A DNA stretch of 64,000 nucleotides from Leptofilum sp965223285 (GCF_965223285.1 NZ_OZ244997.1:5332001-5396000); one strand, 5' to 3'; positions 17,489 through 26,747 are shown, counted from the stretch's first letter. The notes: generated by a model from the sequence alone, not told the origin. Numbers and translations: made by a program.

Positions 17489-18070
17489 TTTATTAGGTTG
17501 TGTCTTTGCCACTGTGGGACGAAACAATTGGGCAATGGCGGCCACGATTACCAACACAGCAGCAATATTGACCACCGAAACGCCGATGCCAGCAATGCTT
17601 ACGGCCGTTTCCGCTCCCAAACCACCTAACTCTGCCGCGACTGCATCAAACACCTGGCTTATCTGAACGGGCATCCATGACACGAAGTACGCGATGATTG
17701 CCAAAATGATAGCAAGAATATACCATCCCTTTCTGAGATCAGGTTTGACCATAAAGAAAAGCAGAATGAGGCCGATAACGGCCGTTATCAGCCCATAAAT
17801 CGTTGTGTGCCCAGCATAAAGTTCAATCCCCCCTTGAGGTGCCTGGCGGATAATCCAGGGCAGGAACAGGCTAGCAATGATTGCTGCCGCACCAACAGCA
17901 CCCATAATTCTGAAAGCTGGAAACAGGCGTAACCAAATATTTCCTCTGTAATCGTTTTGCGGCTGGTGAGTTGGGTAGGTGGTGTTGGTACGGTCGTAGC
18001 CGCAGTTCCAACAAATGTCCTTCCGTGGCGTATTTAGTGAATTACATTCATTGCAAGTCCAATTTAACAT
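17468..18070 (-). CDS. zinc-ribbon membrane protein
   Basis: 200 residues. The N-terminus is a small zinc finger (CNEC...CWNC, Cx2C-x10-Cx2C, RanBP2-like) followed by a hydrophilic linker and four or five hydrophobic segments (about residues 55-75, 85-108, 115-135 and 155-185). It is an inner-membrane protein with a cytoplasmic zinc domain; the function is unknown. Its last codons overlap the lipid kinase gene on the other strand. Confidence 0.75.
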   Translation of the reverse strand: MLNWTCNECNSLNTPRKDICWNCGYDRTNTTYPTHQPQNDYRGNIWLRLFPAFRIMGAVGAAAIIASLFLPWIIRQAPQGGIELYAGHTTIYGLITAVIGLILLFFMVKPDLRKGWYILAIILAIIAYFVSWMPVQISQVFDAVAAELGGLGAETAVSIAGIGVSVVNIAAVLVIVAAIAQLFRPTVAKTQPNKLALQQG

Positions 18071-18238
18071 TAAATCCCTCCGTCATGAAATAATAAAGAC
18101 CGATTTCAGAGCCTGAAAGTTTTCAACAAACTGGTCATAATACATAAACGCTTTTGCATGGATTTTTGCGGTATCATCCAATGTTTGAAATCTTAGGATA
18201 GTTGCATTGTGAAATAGCAAGACCAAACAAGCGCAAGT

Positions 18239-18976
18239 TCATTCATGCACTTTGGGATTGTTTGTAGAAGCGATATCGCGGTGCGTGTCCAGGCGATGGG
18301 GTGCTTTGATAGTAATCTGATTCCCCTCACCAATAACGATTGGTATGATGGGAACAGTATGTTGGGTACCAATCCAGTCAACCGTTGCCTCAACCCCCTC
18401 ATCAGAGCAACAGCCGTTGTTGTCATTGATCCATTCTGACACGTCAATGGAGACCTCGTTACTTCGGCCGAGAATAATTGGCACGACAGGAATGGTGTGT
18501 TGCAGGCCAATCCATTCAACCGTTGCTGTGATGTCCCCAAATTTTTCAGGGAAGTTTGGCGTATTGCGGGAATTAAAATCGAGAACGCCACCGGGAAAAA
18601 GTTGAGCAATCATCGCCATGAAAAATGACGTATCAGTTGGCAATGAGGGTGAGGGAATGGGAAGCGTCCCATCGAAAACGCCACCATCACCTGCGCCATT
18701 TGAGCCAGGCGGATTCCAGTAAACGAGGATTGGCAAATCTAAAGCTGGGGTTACGATGGGACCTTTTTGCGTTTTTCCAGCTTGTTTGAGACTAAAAGTC
18801 AGTATCTGAAAAACGTTACCGCTCCACTTTTTCGTTGTCCCTTTAAAATCTCCTTTGTCATTGGTTGTCATTGTCAAAATGAGCGTTTCGTTGGGTTCCA
18901 AAATTTCGACGGTGGCATTTTTGACTGGTTCCAGATTGGGATGTTTTGCATTTCCTTTGATAGTTAGGCTGGGCAT
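18239..18976 (-). CDS. hypothetical protein with internally duplicated segment
   Basis: 245 residues. The first ~65 residues look like a carboxypeptidase-regulatory-type beta sandwich (VKNATVEILEPNETLILTMTTNDKGDFKG). The C-terminal half contains two copies of a ~27-residue unit (TVEWIGLQHTIPVVPIILG and TVDWIGTQHTVPIIPIVIG) about 50 residues apart. Neither signal peptide nor lipobox is visible. GGAGACCCC precedes the ATG. I do not recognise the family. It has no close operon partner. Confidence 0.65.
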   Translation of the reverse strand: MPSLTIKGNAKHPNLEPVKNATVEILEPNETLILTMTTNDKGDFKGTTKKWSGNVFQILTFSLKQAGKTQKGPIVTPALDLPILVYWNPPGSNGAGDGGVFDGTLPIPSPSLPTDTSFFMAMIAQLFPGGVLDFNSRNTPNFPEKFGDITATVEWIGLQHTIPVVPIILGRSNEVSIDVSEWINDNNGCCSDEGVEATVDWIGTQHTVPIIPIVIGEGNQITIKAPHRLDTHRDIASTNNPKVHE

Positions 18977-19147
18977 GGGGTCTCCTTTTTAAATTTATTT
19001 GAGATTTGTTGGAAAACGGCCGTTGAATCGTCTGTTTACCCTAAACGACTCGCCAGCAATTATTCCGGTAGGTGAGCGCATTTTACGAGAGGTTGGGTAG
19101 CGGATTTCCCCCAATTGGCAACCCCCTACCGAAGAACCGACTGGTTG

Positions 19148-19603
19148 TTAATCGGGGTCTGCTTCGGCCAGCAACTTGAGGTTGAGCAGCCCCTGTTCGA
19201 TGTCTTTGGCGTTTTGCCGCTCGACAAATAGCTTGTCGAGTGCTTTGCCTAGAAAGCTACCCGGAACGGTGTAATCGACTTTGGCAGTGACCGTTGTTTT
19301 GCCATCTACTTCGTCGAAGGTGTACCAGCTTTCAAACGGTGGCATGCTGTGCTCGTTTTCGTGTCGCCAATGGTGGGTCATCGTCTCCTCATCGTAGGCT
19401 AGCGTGGTTGCTACTCCTTTGACATTTATTCCACCGCTTTTGATCCCCATCTTTGCCGTCGTGCCGGTTTTGGGCCATGCTGCTTCCGGTTCCCACTCGG
19501 TGAGGACGTGAGACCATCTGGGGGTGTTCACCGGATGGGCGTAATATTTGCGAATCACGTCGCGGGGGGCGTTGATTTCAACGGATTTGATAATCGTGGT
19601 CAT
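19148..19603 (-). CDS. SRPBCC (polyketide cyclase/START-like) family protein
   Basis: 151 residues with the helix-grip fold of the SRPBCC superfamily: the opening SVEINAPRDVIRKYYAHP, the middle beta strands ending ESWYTFDEVDGKTTVT and a long C-terminal helix. Such proteins bind hydrophobic ligands. The start is the ATG preceded by GGAGG at 8 nt; a longer frame to 19708 would read through the upstream DinB gene. It overlaps that gene by 26 nt and both are likely expressed together. Confidence 0.82.
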   Translation of the reverse strand: MTTIIKSVEINAPRDVIRKYYAHPVNTPRWSHVLTEWEPEAAWPKTGTTAKMGIKSGGINVKGVATTLAYDEETMTHHWRHENEHSMPPFESWYTFDEVDGKTTVTAKVDYTVPGSFLGKALDKLFVERQNAKDIEQGLLNLKLLAEADPD

Positions 19604-20102
19604 GTTGTTTTCCTCCAATGGTATTGTGTATCGCTTCAAGATGATTGTGGGCATGGTTGATGAGGAACCATTGCACCATTTGTTGGGCGGTAATTTCCTG
19701 CCCGCCAATTAGCGGGAAGAGTGCTGCAATCTGTAAATCAGCGTCAGTTAGCTGGCCGAGCTGTTCTTGGGCGGCTTGGGCATGGGTTTGCAGCAGCGCC
19801 AATGTCGTCGCTTTGTCTACATTGGCCTGATCCACAGCGTGCTGGTGGTTCAGTCCGTGAATATCATCGTAGCCGACGGCAGGCGCACCTTCACCTTTGG
19901 CCAGATTGCAGGCCCACTCCACCACAAAGGGAATGGTAAAAGCGATGTGGTGTAAAACAACCCCGACTGTTCGTTCTTCTTCGGGCACGGCCGTTTTCCA
20001 ATCCACCTCACTACATTTTTCAATAACGGCCGTTGTGGCTGCCGTTGCCTCTTCCACTTGAGCCAATAATTGGTCAATGGTTAAAATCCCATCCGAACTC
20101 AT
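19578..20102 (-). CDS. DinB-like four-helix protein
   Basis: 174 residues resembling the DinB/YfiT superfamily: metal-ligand type histidines in VVLHHIAFT and in LINHAHNHLEAIHN near the C-terminus, and a four-helix pattern. Family members include thiol-dependent transferases; the substrate here is unknown. GGAG precedes the ATG. It is divergent from the BTAD/NB-ARC regulator, 85 bp apart, which makes it and the SRPBCC gene plausible targets of that regulator. Confidence 0.75.
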   Translation of the reverse strand: MSSDGILTIDQLLAQVEEATAATTAVIEKCSEVDWKTAVPEEERTVGVVLHHIAFTIPFVVEWACNLAKGEGAPAVGYDDIHGLNHQHAVDQANVDKATTLALLQTHAQAAQEQLGQLTDADLQIAALFPLIGGQEITAQQMVQWFLINHAHNHLEAIHNTIGGKQHDHDYQIR

Positions 20103-20149
20103 TTTGTCTTTCTCCTTGTCTTGATTTGCTACAAAGCAGTGTATTCACA

Positions 20150-20182
20150 ACTATCAACAAACTATCAACAACAAGGTACAAT
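20150..20182 (+). promoter_or_regulatory. 11-bp tandem direct repeats and -10 box of the BTAD regulator
   Basis: ACTATCAACAA is repeated exactly and without a gap (20150-20160, 20161-20171). TACAAT follows at 20177-20182 and the ATG at 20188. SARP/OmpR-type winged helices bind direct repeats with 11-bp period next to the -10 box, so this fits an autoregulatory site. The transcript would be nearly leaderless. Confidence 0.55.
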
Positions 20183-20187
20183 TCCCC

Positions 20188-23100
20188 ATGTCTTCCCTTC
20201 AAATCGCCCTTTTTGATGGTATTCAGGTTCAATTTGATGACCAGCCTATTACTTTGGCTTATGACAAAGTTCGGGCGTTGCTGGCTTATCTGCTCATTGA
20301 AGCGAATCAACCACAGCGCAGAGAAAGACTGGTGGGGCTGCTCTGGCCGGAACAGCCGGAAAAGGAGGCAAGACACAGTCTCAGCCAGGCGTTGCTCAAG
20401 CTGCGGCAGGCAATAGACCCGAACAACGATATGATTATTGCCAATCGGCATACGGTTGGCTTGAATCCAGCGGCTCAGTTTGAACTGGACACGGCCGTTT
20501 TCACCACCCACCTACTACAGTGCCAAACCCACCAGCACGCCCAACCCAATTTATGTGAAAGCTGCATGGAATGGCGAGAAACGGCCGTCTCAATCTACAA
20601 AGGCCCCTTCCTCGTCGGTCTCTCCCTGCCAGATGCCCCCCAATTTGAACAATGGCTCACCCAACAGCGCGAGCAGTATCATCGGCAGATGATGAGTGCC
20701 TTAACAACGCTGGCAACATACCATGAACAAGTTGGGGAATTCACACCAGCCATTAAATACGCACAGCAGCAGTTGATGTATGAACCGTGGCTGGAAGAAA
20801 CGCATCGCCAGTTGATGAGGTTGTTTGCCCGTGCGGGACAGCGCAGTCTGGCCTTAAAGCAGTACGAGCAATGTTGCGTGAGCCTGCACGAAGAACTGAA
20901 CACTGATGTCTCACCCGAAACTAAAACGTTGAGAAATCAAATCAAGCTGCGCCCCAACTTCAGTCTGCAAAATCTACCGCTGGCCCCAACGCCCTTCATA
21001 GGCCGTAAGCAAGAATTGACAACGTTGAGGGACTGGTTGTCAGACAAGGTCGTTCGCCTGATCACGATCACGGGCATTGGCGGCATGGGCAAAACGCGAC
21101 TGGCTCTGGCGGTGACCAAGCTATTTCTTCACCCAAAAACCGCACAGCCGATGACTCCCTTTGCCGATGGCATTTATTTCATTGACCTGGTGCCCTTAAC
21201 TGCGCCAGATCAGATTGAAACGGCCGTTGCTGAAGTGCTTCATTTACAGTTAACGATGGGAAACGGCCGTTCGCCCCGCCAGCAGCTTCTCGATTACCTG
21301 AGCGGCAAACAAATGCTGCTACTCTTTGACAATTTTGAGCATTTGTTACCGGGAGCTACATTCATTTCCGAGCTGTTACAAGTCGCTCCCAACCTCTCTA
21401 TTATCGTGACTTCGCGTACACGGCTGCGATTGCGTGGCGAAAAGGTGCTGGCCTTGTCCGGGTTAGCCTATCACCGTGACGATGCCACCTCGGAAGCAAA
21501 TTCATTTGACAATGACGCGGTTCAGATGTTCCTCTCCACCGCCACACAAATTGAACCGGAGCTGAACCCATCCCAAGACGAGATGACCCAGATAAATGAG
21601 ATTTGTCGCATGGTTGAGGGTTCGCCTTTGGCCGTTGAATTGGCAGCCCGTTGGGTAGATACGCTGCCGTTGGGCAGTATTGCCAGCGGAATCAAAGAAG
21701 ACATCGACAGGCTGGCCACGGACCTTCAAGATTTGCCACCTCGTCAGCGCAGCATAACGGCCGTTTTTCAATCCTCCTGGCAGCGTCTGCCGGAATCCGC
21801 CGGGCGAGTCATGGCCAGAGCATCGGTTTTTCAAGGTGGATTTACGCTGGATGCCGCCATTACCATTATGGGGGCTACTCATCAAACGTTGGCATTACTC
21901 GTTAACCATTCACTGTTACAGTTTGACCAGTTGAAAAAAAGATACTACACACATGAGTTGTTGCGACAGTTCGCAGCCACCAAACTCGCTACCAATCATG
22001 AACTTGAATACCAAACCCAACGAAAACACCTCAAATATTATTATGAGTTGGCAAAAGAGGGGGAGATGCAGCTCCGTGGAGGCGATCCGATATCTTGGAT
22101 GAACCGTTTGAGATCGGAAAAAGGAAACTGGGTAGTGGCTTTGGAATGGGCTTTCAATTACAAACTGGAATTGGCAGCACAGCTAGCCATTCATCTATCT
22201 TTGTACTGGACTTCATCTGGCCAAATTCGAGTAGGTCAACAATTCTATGAAAAACTCATTAGGAAGCAAATGCTATTACTTGAAGAAACGCGCGGATGGC
22301 TCTTCACGAGGTATTCATCCATGCTATGGAAGCAAGGACGCATCTCCGAAGGGAAAGAAATAGCCGAAGAAGCGATAAAGTTATTCCAAAGACGTGAAGA
22401 CGGTTCGGGAATTGCAATGAGTTATTATCAGCGGGCGGCAATTGCATTTTATGAAGGGGAATTGGAATTATCAGGTCGTTATTGTGAGAAAGCGTTAGCA
22501 ATTGCTCATGAAGATATCAATGTTCCTAATTGGTTTTTGACACTTTTCCTTCAGGCACAAAGCACTTTTCTTGCTGAAGTCGGTCGTGATGAAGAAGCGA
22601 ATGATGTAGCTTATAGATGTCTTAAATTGTGTCAGGAAAATAATAATCTGATTGCACAATCCTATGCGATGGCAACCTTGGCACGAATCGCTATTCGAAG
22701 CGGAAATTTGCCGGAAGCGGATTCGTTTTGCAAACAGGCATTAGCCATTGCTCAAGATCTGAATGACCAGCGAATGGAAGCAATTCAATATTTAATTCTA
22801 GGCAATATATCCTTAGCCAAGCGCGATTTTTTTTCGGCGGTTAACCAATTGGAAACGGCTATGGCCTTTGGTAAATTATTGGGCAGTAACGACATTTTGG
22901 ATGAGGCCATGATGTTACTAGGGCGAGATGCGTACACGGGAATAGGCGATTATGAGTTAGCCTTTCAGGCGTTGCAGCGGTGGGCCAAAATTTGCCTCCA
23001 ATTGAACAACGAGTCCAACATGGTGGCCTGTTTGGAAAAGATGGCGGATGTCCATTGGCGACTAAATTCTGGCAATCTTAAATCGGTACGTTGGCTAGCT

Positions 23101-23277
23101 ACAGCCGCCGCTTGGCGTGATGTGGCAGAAAATTCATCTGAAGCTGAGCTGAGTCGTCAATTGCTTAAAAAGATTCAAGCACAGCTACTGGAGGCAGACT
23201 TTCGACAAAGCTGGCAGGCTGGCCTTTCCGTTACGCTCAGGGCCGCACTGGCAGAAGCGGCAAGTCCTTACTGGTAA
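20188..23277 (+). CDS. BTAD/SARP-type regulator with NB-ARC ATPase and TPRs
   Basis: 1029 residues. Residues about 1-95 are an OmpR-like winged helix, about 100-250 the bacterial transcriptional activator domain (BTAD), about 265-560 an NB-ARC/STAND ATPase with Walker A GIGGMGKT (K302) and Walker B LLLFDNFEH, and the rest TPR-like helical repeats. STAND regulators are thought to switch on when the repeats sense a ligand. No C-terminal helix-turn-helix. The TPR half (about 21.9-23.2 kb) contains no ACGGCCGT copy, whereas the N-terminal part has five. Divergent from the DinB/SRPBCC pair. Its last 10 nt overlap the convergent lipoprotein gene. Confidence 0.88.
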   Translation: MSSLQIALFDGIQVQFDDQPITLAYDKVRALLAYLLIEANQPQRRERLVGLLWPEQPEKEARHSLSQALLKLRQAIDPNNDMIIANRHTVGLNPAAQFELDTAVFTTHLLQCQTHQHAQPNLCESCMEWRETAVSIYKGPFLVGLSLPDAPQFEQWLTQQREQYHRQMMSALTTLATYHEQVGEFTPAIKYAQQQLMYEPWLEETHRQLMRLFARAGQRSLALKQYEQCCVSLHEELNTDVSPETKTLRNQIKLRPNFSLQNLPLAPTPFIGRKQELTTLRDWLSDKVVRLITITGIGGMGKTRLALAVTKLFLHPKTAQPMTPFADGIYFIDLVPLTAPDQIETAVAEVLHLQLTMGNGRSPRQQLLDYLSGKQMLLLFDNFEHLLPGATFISELLQVAPNLSIIVTSRTRLRLRGEKVLALSGLAYHRDDATSEANSFDNDAVQMFLSTATQIEPELNPSQDEMTQINEICRMVEGSPLAVELAARWVDTLPLGSIASGIKEDIDRLATDLQDLPPRQRSITAVFQSSWQRLPESAGRVMARASVFQGGFTLDAAITIMGATHQTLALLVNHSLLQFDQLKKRYYTHELLRQFAATKLATNHELEYQTQRKHLKYYYELAKEGEMQLRGGDPISWMNRLRSEKGNWVVALEWAFNYKLELAAQLAIHLSLYWTSSGQIRVGQQFYEKLIRKQMLLLEETRGWLFTRYSSMLWKQGRISEGKEIAEEAIKLFQRREDGSGIAMSYYQRAAIAFYEGELELSGRYCEKALAIAHEDINVPNWFLTLFLQAQSTFLAEVGRDEEANDVAYRCLKLCQENNNLIAQSYAMATLARIAIRSGNLPEADSFCKQALAIAQDLNDQRMEAIQYLILGNISLAKRDFFSAVNQLETAMAFGKLLGSNDILDEAMMLLGRDAYTGIGDYELAFQALQRWAKICLQLNNESNMVACLEKMADVHWRLNSGNLKSVRWLATAAAWRDVAENSSEAELSRQLLKKIQAQLLEADFRQSWQAGLSVTLRAALAEAASPYW

Positions 23278-24329
23278 ATGATCAGCACTGGCTGTGGCTC
23301 TAAACTCATCACCTCGGTGGGGGTCAGCACTGGGTAGTCACCATCGGTGGGGAATAGCTTGAAGCCGCCAAACTCAAAGGCGGGTTCGTTGGCGTAGGTG
23401 GTGTAGTTGCGAATTTTGGCTGCCGCTGGCCCCACACCATCCCCGTCAATCACAATTTCTACGTAGGGATAATCTTCAATCAGCGACTTGTCGGGCAGCA
23501 TGGAAGGCTTGAACTGGTGCAGAATCAGCACCCGGTTTAGCCCAATTTCTGCCCCGATGTCATTCATCCGCGCCTGAATCTCGTTAATTTCCGCGGCGTG
23601 CAGCTGCCCCACATTTACCAATGGTATTTGCCAACTGTTCATCACAAATTCTGGGTCGATGGCAAAATGGACATGCGGCTCGTATAGTAAGTGCTCCAGC
23701 CGCTCAAATTCGGCCATGATATTGCCCCGCCCCGGCTGAATGTCCAGGATAACGGCCGTTTCCAACGCAGCTGCCTCTTCTACCCAACGCTCAATCAATC
23801 CCAAATCCACACGATGGTAATAGTTAGGCGGGTGCGGATTGGCAACCGTGGTCACCAGATGGTACGCAGACAAAATAGGTCGGTCTGTGAATGGCTCGTA
23901 TTCAGAGATGGTCGCCAGCAGCCGCTCGTGCATCTGCTGCCGGGGCAATTCACCCAAGATGCCTAGTCCCGGCCCGGTGGGGCTGCCGTAAAAAGCGACG
24001 AGCCGGAATTGGCGCAAGTAGCCCTGCGGCTCAGCTTCATTTAGCGTGAGTTGGTAGCTGGGTGTGGGGGTGTTGGTTGGCGTGGGGGTGGGGGGAACGG
24101 CCGTATTCGTGGCTGTTGGGGTGTGTGTCGCCAAAATCTGGGTCGGTGTCAATCGGGGCATTGGCGGCTGGGGCAAGATTTCCAGGGTTGGCACCAGTGT
24201 GGGTAATGGCTCGCTGGAGGCTAGAAATTGGTAATTTATTTGGCAGCTTGTGAGGAAGAGCGTTGCCGCCAAGAGGACAAATTTGAGTTTGTTTGCCAGA
24301 GTGCTCAAGAGGCACCTGGCAAACTTCAC
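23268..24329 (-). CDS. exported lipoprotein, function unknown
   Basis: 353 residues. A signal peptide with lipobox LTSC (Cys about residue 29) is followed by a Pro/Thr-rich spacer (TPTATNTAVPPTPTPTNTP) and a globular domain of about 260 residues (RLVAFYGSPTGPGLGILGEL ... ILDIQPGR ... FAIDPEF), which looks like a TIM-barrel-like fold. The start is GTG, overlapping the MBL gene stop (GTGA), so the two are translationally coupled. The enzymatic activity is not clear. Confidence 0.75.
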   Translation of the reverse strand: MKFARCLLSTLANKLKFVLLAATLFLTSCQINYQFLASSEPLPTLVPTLEILPQPPMPRLTPTQILATHTPTATNTAVPPTPTPTNTPTPSYQLTLNEAEPQGYLRQFRLVAFYGSPTGPGLGILGELPRQQMHERLLATISEYEPFTDRPILSAYHLVTTVANPHPPNYYHRVDLGLIERWVEEAAALETAVILDIQPGRGNIMAEFERLEHLLYEPHVHFAIDPEFVMNSWQIPLVNVGQLHAAEINEIQARMNDIGAEIGLNRVLILHQFKPSMLPDKSLIEDYPYVEIVIDGDGVGPAAAKIRNYTTYANEPAFEFGGFKLFPTDGDYPVLTPTEVMSLEPQPVLIIYQ

Positions 24330-25183
24330 GCAACACCACCTTCGGGTACGGCCGTTTCTTCTTGAAGCTCCTCATACAGGCGGTACAAATTGGCTCGGTG
24401 CAAATCAGACACAAGCCCGTTTAGGGGAATCCGTGATTTACCACAGCTTTCAATATCAATACTGTCCAAAACATCCGGTGACTGTTTGCTTTGCAAAACG
24501 GCCGAAACCTCATCTTTGATTTTAGTCAAATAATCGAGATCGTTTTGAATAACAGACTGCACCTCACCCCGCAAAATCACCTCACCATGCCCCTGAACAA
24601 TGGTGTCCGGTTCCAGGGCCAGCATTTTGTGCATAGAGTTGACCAAGGCAAAGTAGCTACCGTCAAAAATGGTGGGCACTGGCATGGAGTTGTCTGAGGC
24701 AAACAGGATTTGGTTATTGGTTACGTACACACCAGTGAGGTCCATACTGTGTCCCGGCATATGGTGTAGCTGCAACGTCTTGCCTCCCAGGTAAAGGTTC
24801 AGAACCCCTTCCTTAAACACAATCTCTGGCAAGATAATTCGTACCTCTTCCAAATCTTGATTTTGGGCTTGTGCTTCCGTTAAACCTGAACGCCCGACAC
24901 TATCCAACAGTTGGCGGCACATTGCATGGCTAACAATTTGGGCTTCGGGGAAGAGGTAGCTCCCCTGGGTGTGGTCTGCATGATAATGGGTGTTAATGAC
25001 ATACCGAATTTTCAAGCCTTGCCGCTCTTCCAGGAACTCTTTGATTGCTTTTGTTTCATCTGGAAAGTACAGCGTGTCAATTAAAATGACGCCTTCTTTG
25101 GTTAGAACGGCACCCGCTGTCACTTGGGCATACGACTGACTTGTAAATACATAGATGTCGTCAGCAATTCGCTCACGCACCAT
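24326..25183 (-). CDS. MBL-fold metallohydrolase
   Basis: 285 residues of the metallo-beta-lactamase fold. The metal motif is INTHYHADHTQG, with further ligands in MPGHS, ASDN and QGHGE. The typical substrate class cannot be assigned (glyoxalase II-like or quinoprotein-relay-like members look similar). It starts upstream of, and is coupled to, the lipoprotein gene. A palindrome 33 bp upstream may be an operator. Confidence 0.85.
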   Translation of the reverse strand: MVRERIADDIYVFTSQSYAQVTAGAVLTKEGVILIDTLYFPDETKAIKEFLEERQGLKIRYVINTHYHADHTQGSYLFPEAQIVSHAMCRQLLDSVGRSGLTEAQAQNQDLEEVRIILPEIVFKEGVLNLYLGGKTLQLHHMPGHSMDLTGVYVTNNQILFASDNSMPVPTIFDGSYFALVNSMHKMLALEPDTIVQGHGEVILRGEVQSVIQNDLDYLTKIKDEVSAVLQSKQSPDVLDSIDIESCGKSRIPLNGLVSDLHRANLYRLYEELQEETAVPEGGVA

Positions 25184-25215
25184 AAAGCTGCTATTTCCTT
25201 CTGCTAAGGGAATAT

Positions 25216-25239
25216 GACCAATAGATTAATAGATTGGTC
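25216..25239. promoter_or_regulatory. palindromic operator candidate upstream of the MBL gene
   Basis: GACCAAT and ATTGGTC are separated by 10 bp that contain AT-rich direct repeats (AATAGATT twice). The 24-bp size and position fit a dimeric repressor site for the minus-strand MBL-lipoprotein pair. Confidence 0.4.
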
Positions 25240-25289
25240 TATTCCACAGTTATCATGTTGCCTGACGGTAAATCAAGGGCGAAGGGCGT

Positions 25290-25500
25290 CTTTTCAGTAG
25301 CCCCGCCGTGCCGTGTGAGCCCCGTTGTTTGAACCTGCGTATGCAGGTGGGAGCCTTTTCGCGAGTATCTGCCTGGCCGGACGGCCGAAGCCGTGAGCTA
25401 CTACATCCCCTCAGCGTATTTTCGACCCCCATTTGTGAAGCGTTGGCTCAACACTGGCAAGCTCATCACGCACACAGCAGGGTTGACGAGATACTAACAC
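25290..25500 (+). ncRNA. ssrS: candidate 6S RNA
   Basis: The 370-nt gap between the MBL and glutaredoxin genes has no plausible gene. It holds a GC-rich sequence with features reminiscent of 6S RNA: CGTGTGAG pairing with CTCATCACG (one bulge) as a closing stem, GCCCCGTTGTTTGAACC, a small hairpin CCTGCGTATGCAGG followed by TGGGAGCC, and a second long arm. 6S RNA sequesters RNA polymerase holoenzyme. Ends are approximate. A 66-codon frame over it has no ribosome site. Identification is from memory of family features, so moderate. Confidence 0.45.
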
Positions 25501-25552
25501 AGTCATAAAGTGATGACAAGGTTGTGCAGGGCTTCACAAGGTGCCGAATTAG

Positions 25553-25798
25553 TTAGCTTTGTTGTTGGGTTTGCAGGGCATGTCTTAGCTGAACGGCCGT
25601 AATCGGTGCCGCCAATTCTACATCTCCAATCTTCACCACAGGAATCGCATAGCGGTATTTTTGAAGCAGTCCCCCATCTTTAGTAATGTCCACTTCTTGT
25701 AGTTGATGGGGGAAACTAGGCTTGAGCAGTTCCAGGCTTGATTTGACATCATCGCACAAGCCGCAGCCTTCTTTCGTAAATAAGGTTATGGTGAGCAT
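25553..25798 (-). CDS. glutaredoxin-family protein
   Basis: 81 residues with a thioredoxin-like fold: a beta strand TITLFTKEGCGLCDDVK with a CxxC pair near the N-terminus, IPVVKIGD (cis-Pro) and a C-terminal helix. It belongs to the short glutaredoxin/DUF836 type. A longer frame to 25948 would run into the ctaB gene; the ATG at 25798 lies 4 nt after the ctaB stop, so the two are co-transcribed. Confidence 0.85.
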   Translation of the reverse strand: MLTITLFTKEGCGLCDDVKSSLELLKPSFPHQLQEVDITKDGGLLQKYRYAIPVVKIGDVELAAPITAVQLRHALQTQQQS

Positions 25799-25802
25799 AT
25801 GG

Positions 25803-26747
25803 CTAACCTGAAATTGAAGTCGCAACCGTGCCCGCACAGATTGCCAACAGCAGCACAAGCAAGTAAATGTTAGATGACATGAACAACGCCTTGGCATTTT
25901 GGGCCGATGGATTGCGAATGAGGCGGATATTTCGCCAGATAAGGTCAAAAGTGACCCAAACCACGGGAATCAGATAAACCCAGCCGAGTGAGGGGAGGAG
26001 CACCAGCAATAAACCGCCCAACCCGGTTGGCAAGGTGTGAGACATCACCCACCAGGCGGCTTGGCGTGGGGTGGTGTGTACCGGCAGCATGGGCACATCT
26101 GAGCGAGCATAGTCATCCCGATAGAGAAGAGCCAGGCTCCAAAAGTGGAAAGGTGTCCATAGGAACAGCAGCAGTGAAAGCACCAAGGCCCCTGTGCTGC
26201 TCCAGTTGCCCACCGCTGCGCTGCCGCTAAGAACGGCCGCACTGCCCGCCGCACCGCCAATAACAATGTTTAGCAAGGTGCGCGGCTTTAGCCAAATGGT
26301 GTAAATGCCCACATAAATGACGGCTCCCAGCAGCAAGAAGAAGGTGAGTGCCAGGTTAAATGGCAGCACTGCCAATGAGGGCAACAGAACGAGAGCAACG
26401 CCCACCAAAGGCACCCAATGGGGTTGGGAAATTTCTCCGGTGACCAACGGCCGTTGCTGCGTGCGCCCCATGTTGCTATCAGAATCGCGCTCCCAATATT
26501 GGTTGAGCGCGGATGACCCTGCCGCCGCCATGCCGCCAGTTAGCCAGAGCAAGAGCAAATTGCCAAGGCCAGGCCACCCCTTCGCAGCGATAAATGCGCC
26601 GCCTGTGGCTGCCATCAGCAGCAAAAAGACGATGCGTAGTTTGAACAGCACCACAATCATCTGCAATTTGCTGCGCCAACTGGAGGATACGGCCGTTGCC
26701 GACGTGCCAGTTAGACCAGATTTTTGTCTTGAATTAGAAAGTGACAT
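25803..26747 (-). CDS. ctaB: heme O synthase (protoheme IX farnesyltransferase)
   Basis: UbiA-family prenyltransferase with about nine hydrophobic segments, 314 residues. The prenyl-diphosphate site is SALNQYWERDSDSNMGRTQQ followed by RPL, as in heme O synthases. It farnesylates heme B for aa3-type oxidases. GGAGACCAA precedes the ATG. No cytochrome oxidase genes are in the window. The 4-nt spacing to the glutaredoxin gene suggests a respiratory-cofactor/redox transcription unit. Confidence 0.93.
   Translation of the reverse strand: MSLSNSRQKSGLTGTSATAVSSSWRSKLQMIVVLFKLRIVFLLLMAATGGAFIAAKGWPGLGNLLLLWLTGGMAAAGSSALNQYWERDSDSNMGRTQQRPLVTGEISQPHWVPLVGVALVLLPSLAVLPFNLALTFFLLLGAVIYVGIYTIWLKPRTLLNIVIGGAAGSAAVLSGSAAVGNWSSTGALVLSLLLFLWTPFHFWSLALLYRDDYARSDVPMLPVHTTPRQAAWWVMSHTLPTGLGGLLLVLLPSLGWVYLIPVVWVTFDLIWRNIRLIRNPSAQNAKALFMSSNIYLLVLLLAICAGTVATSISG

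Noticed and set aside
25308..25508. 66-codon plus-strand frame in the gap before the glutaredoxin gene
   Set aside because: No ribosome site and it coincides with the structured RNA candidate.
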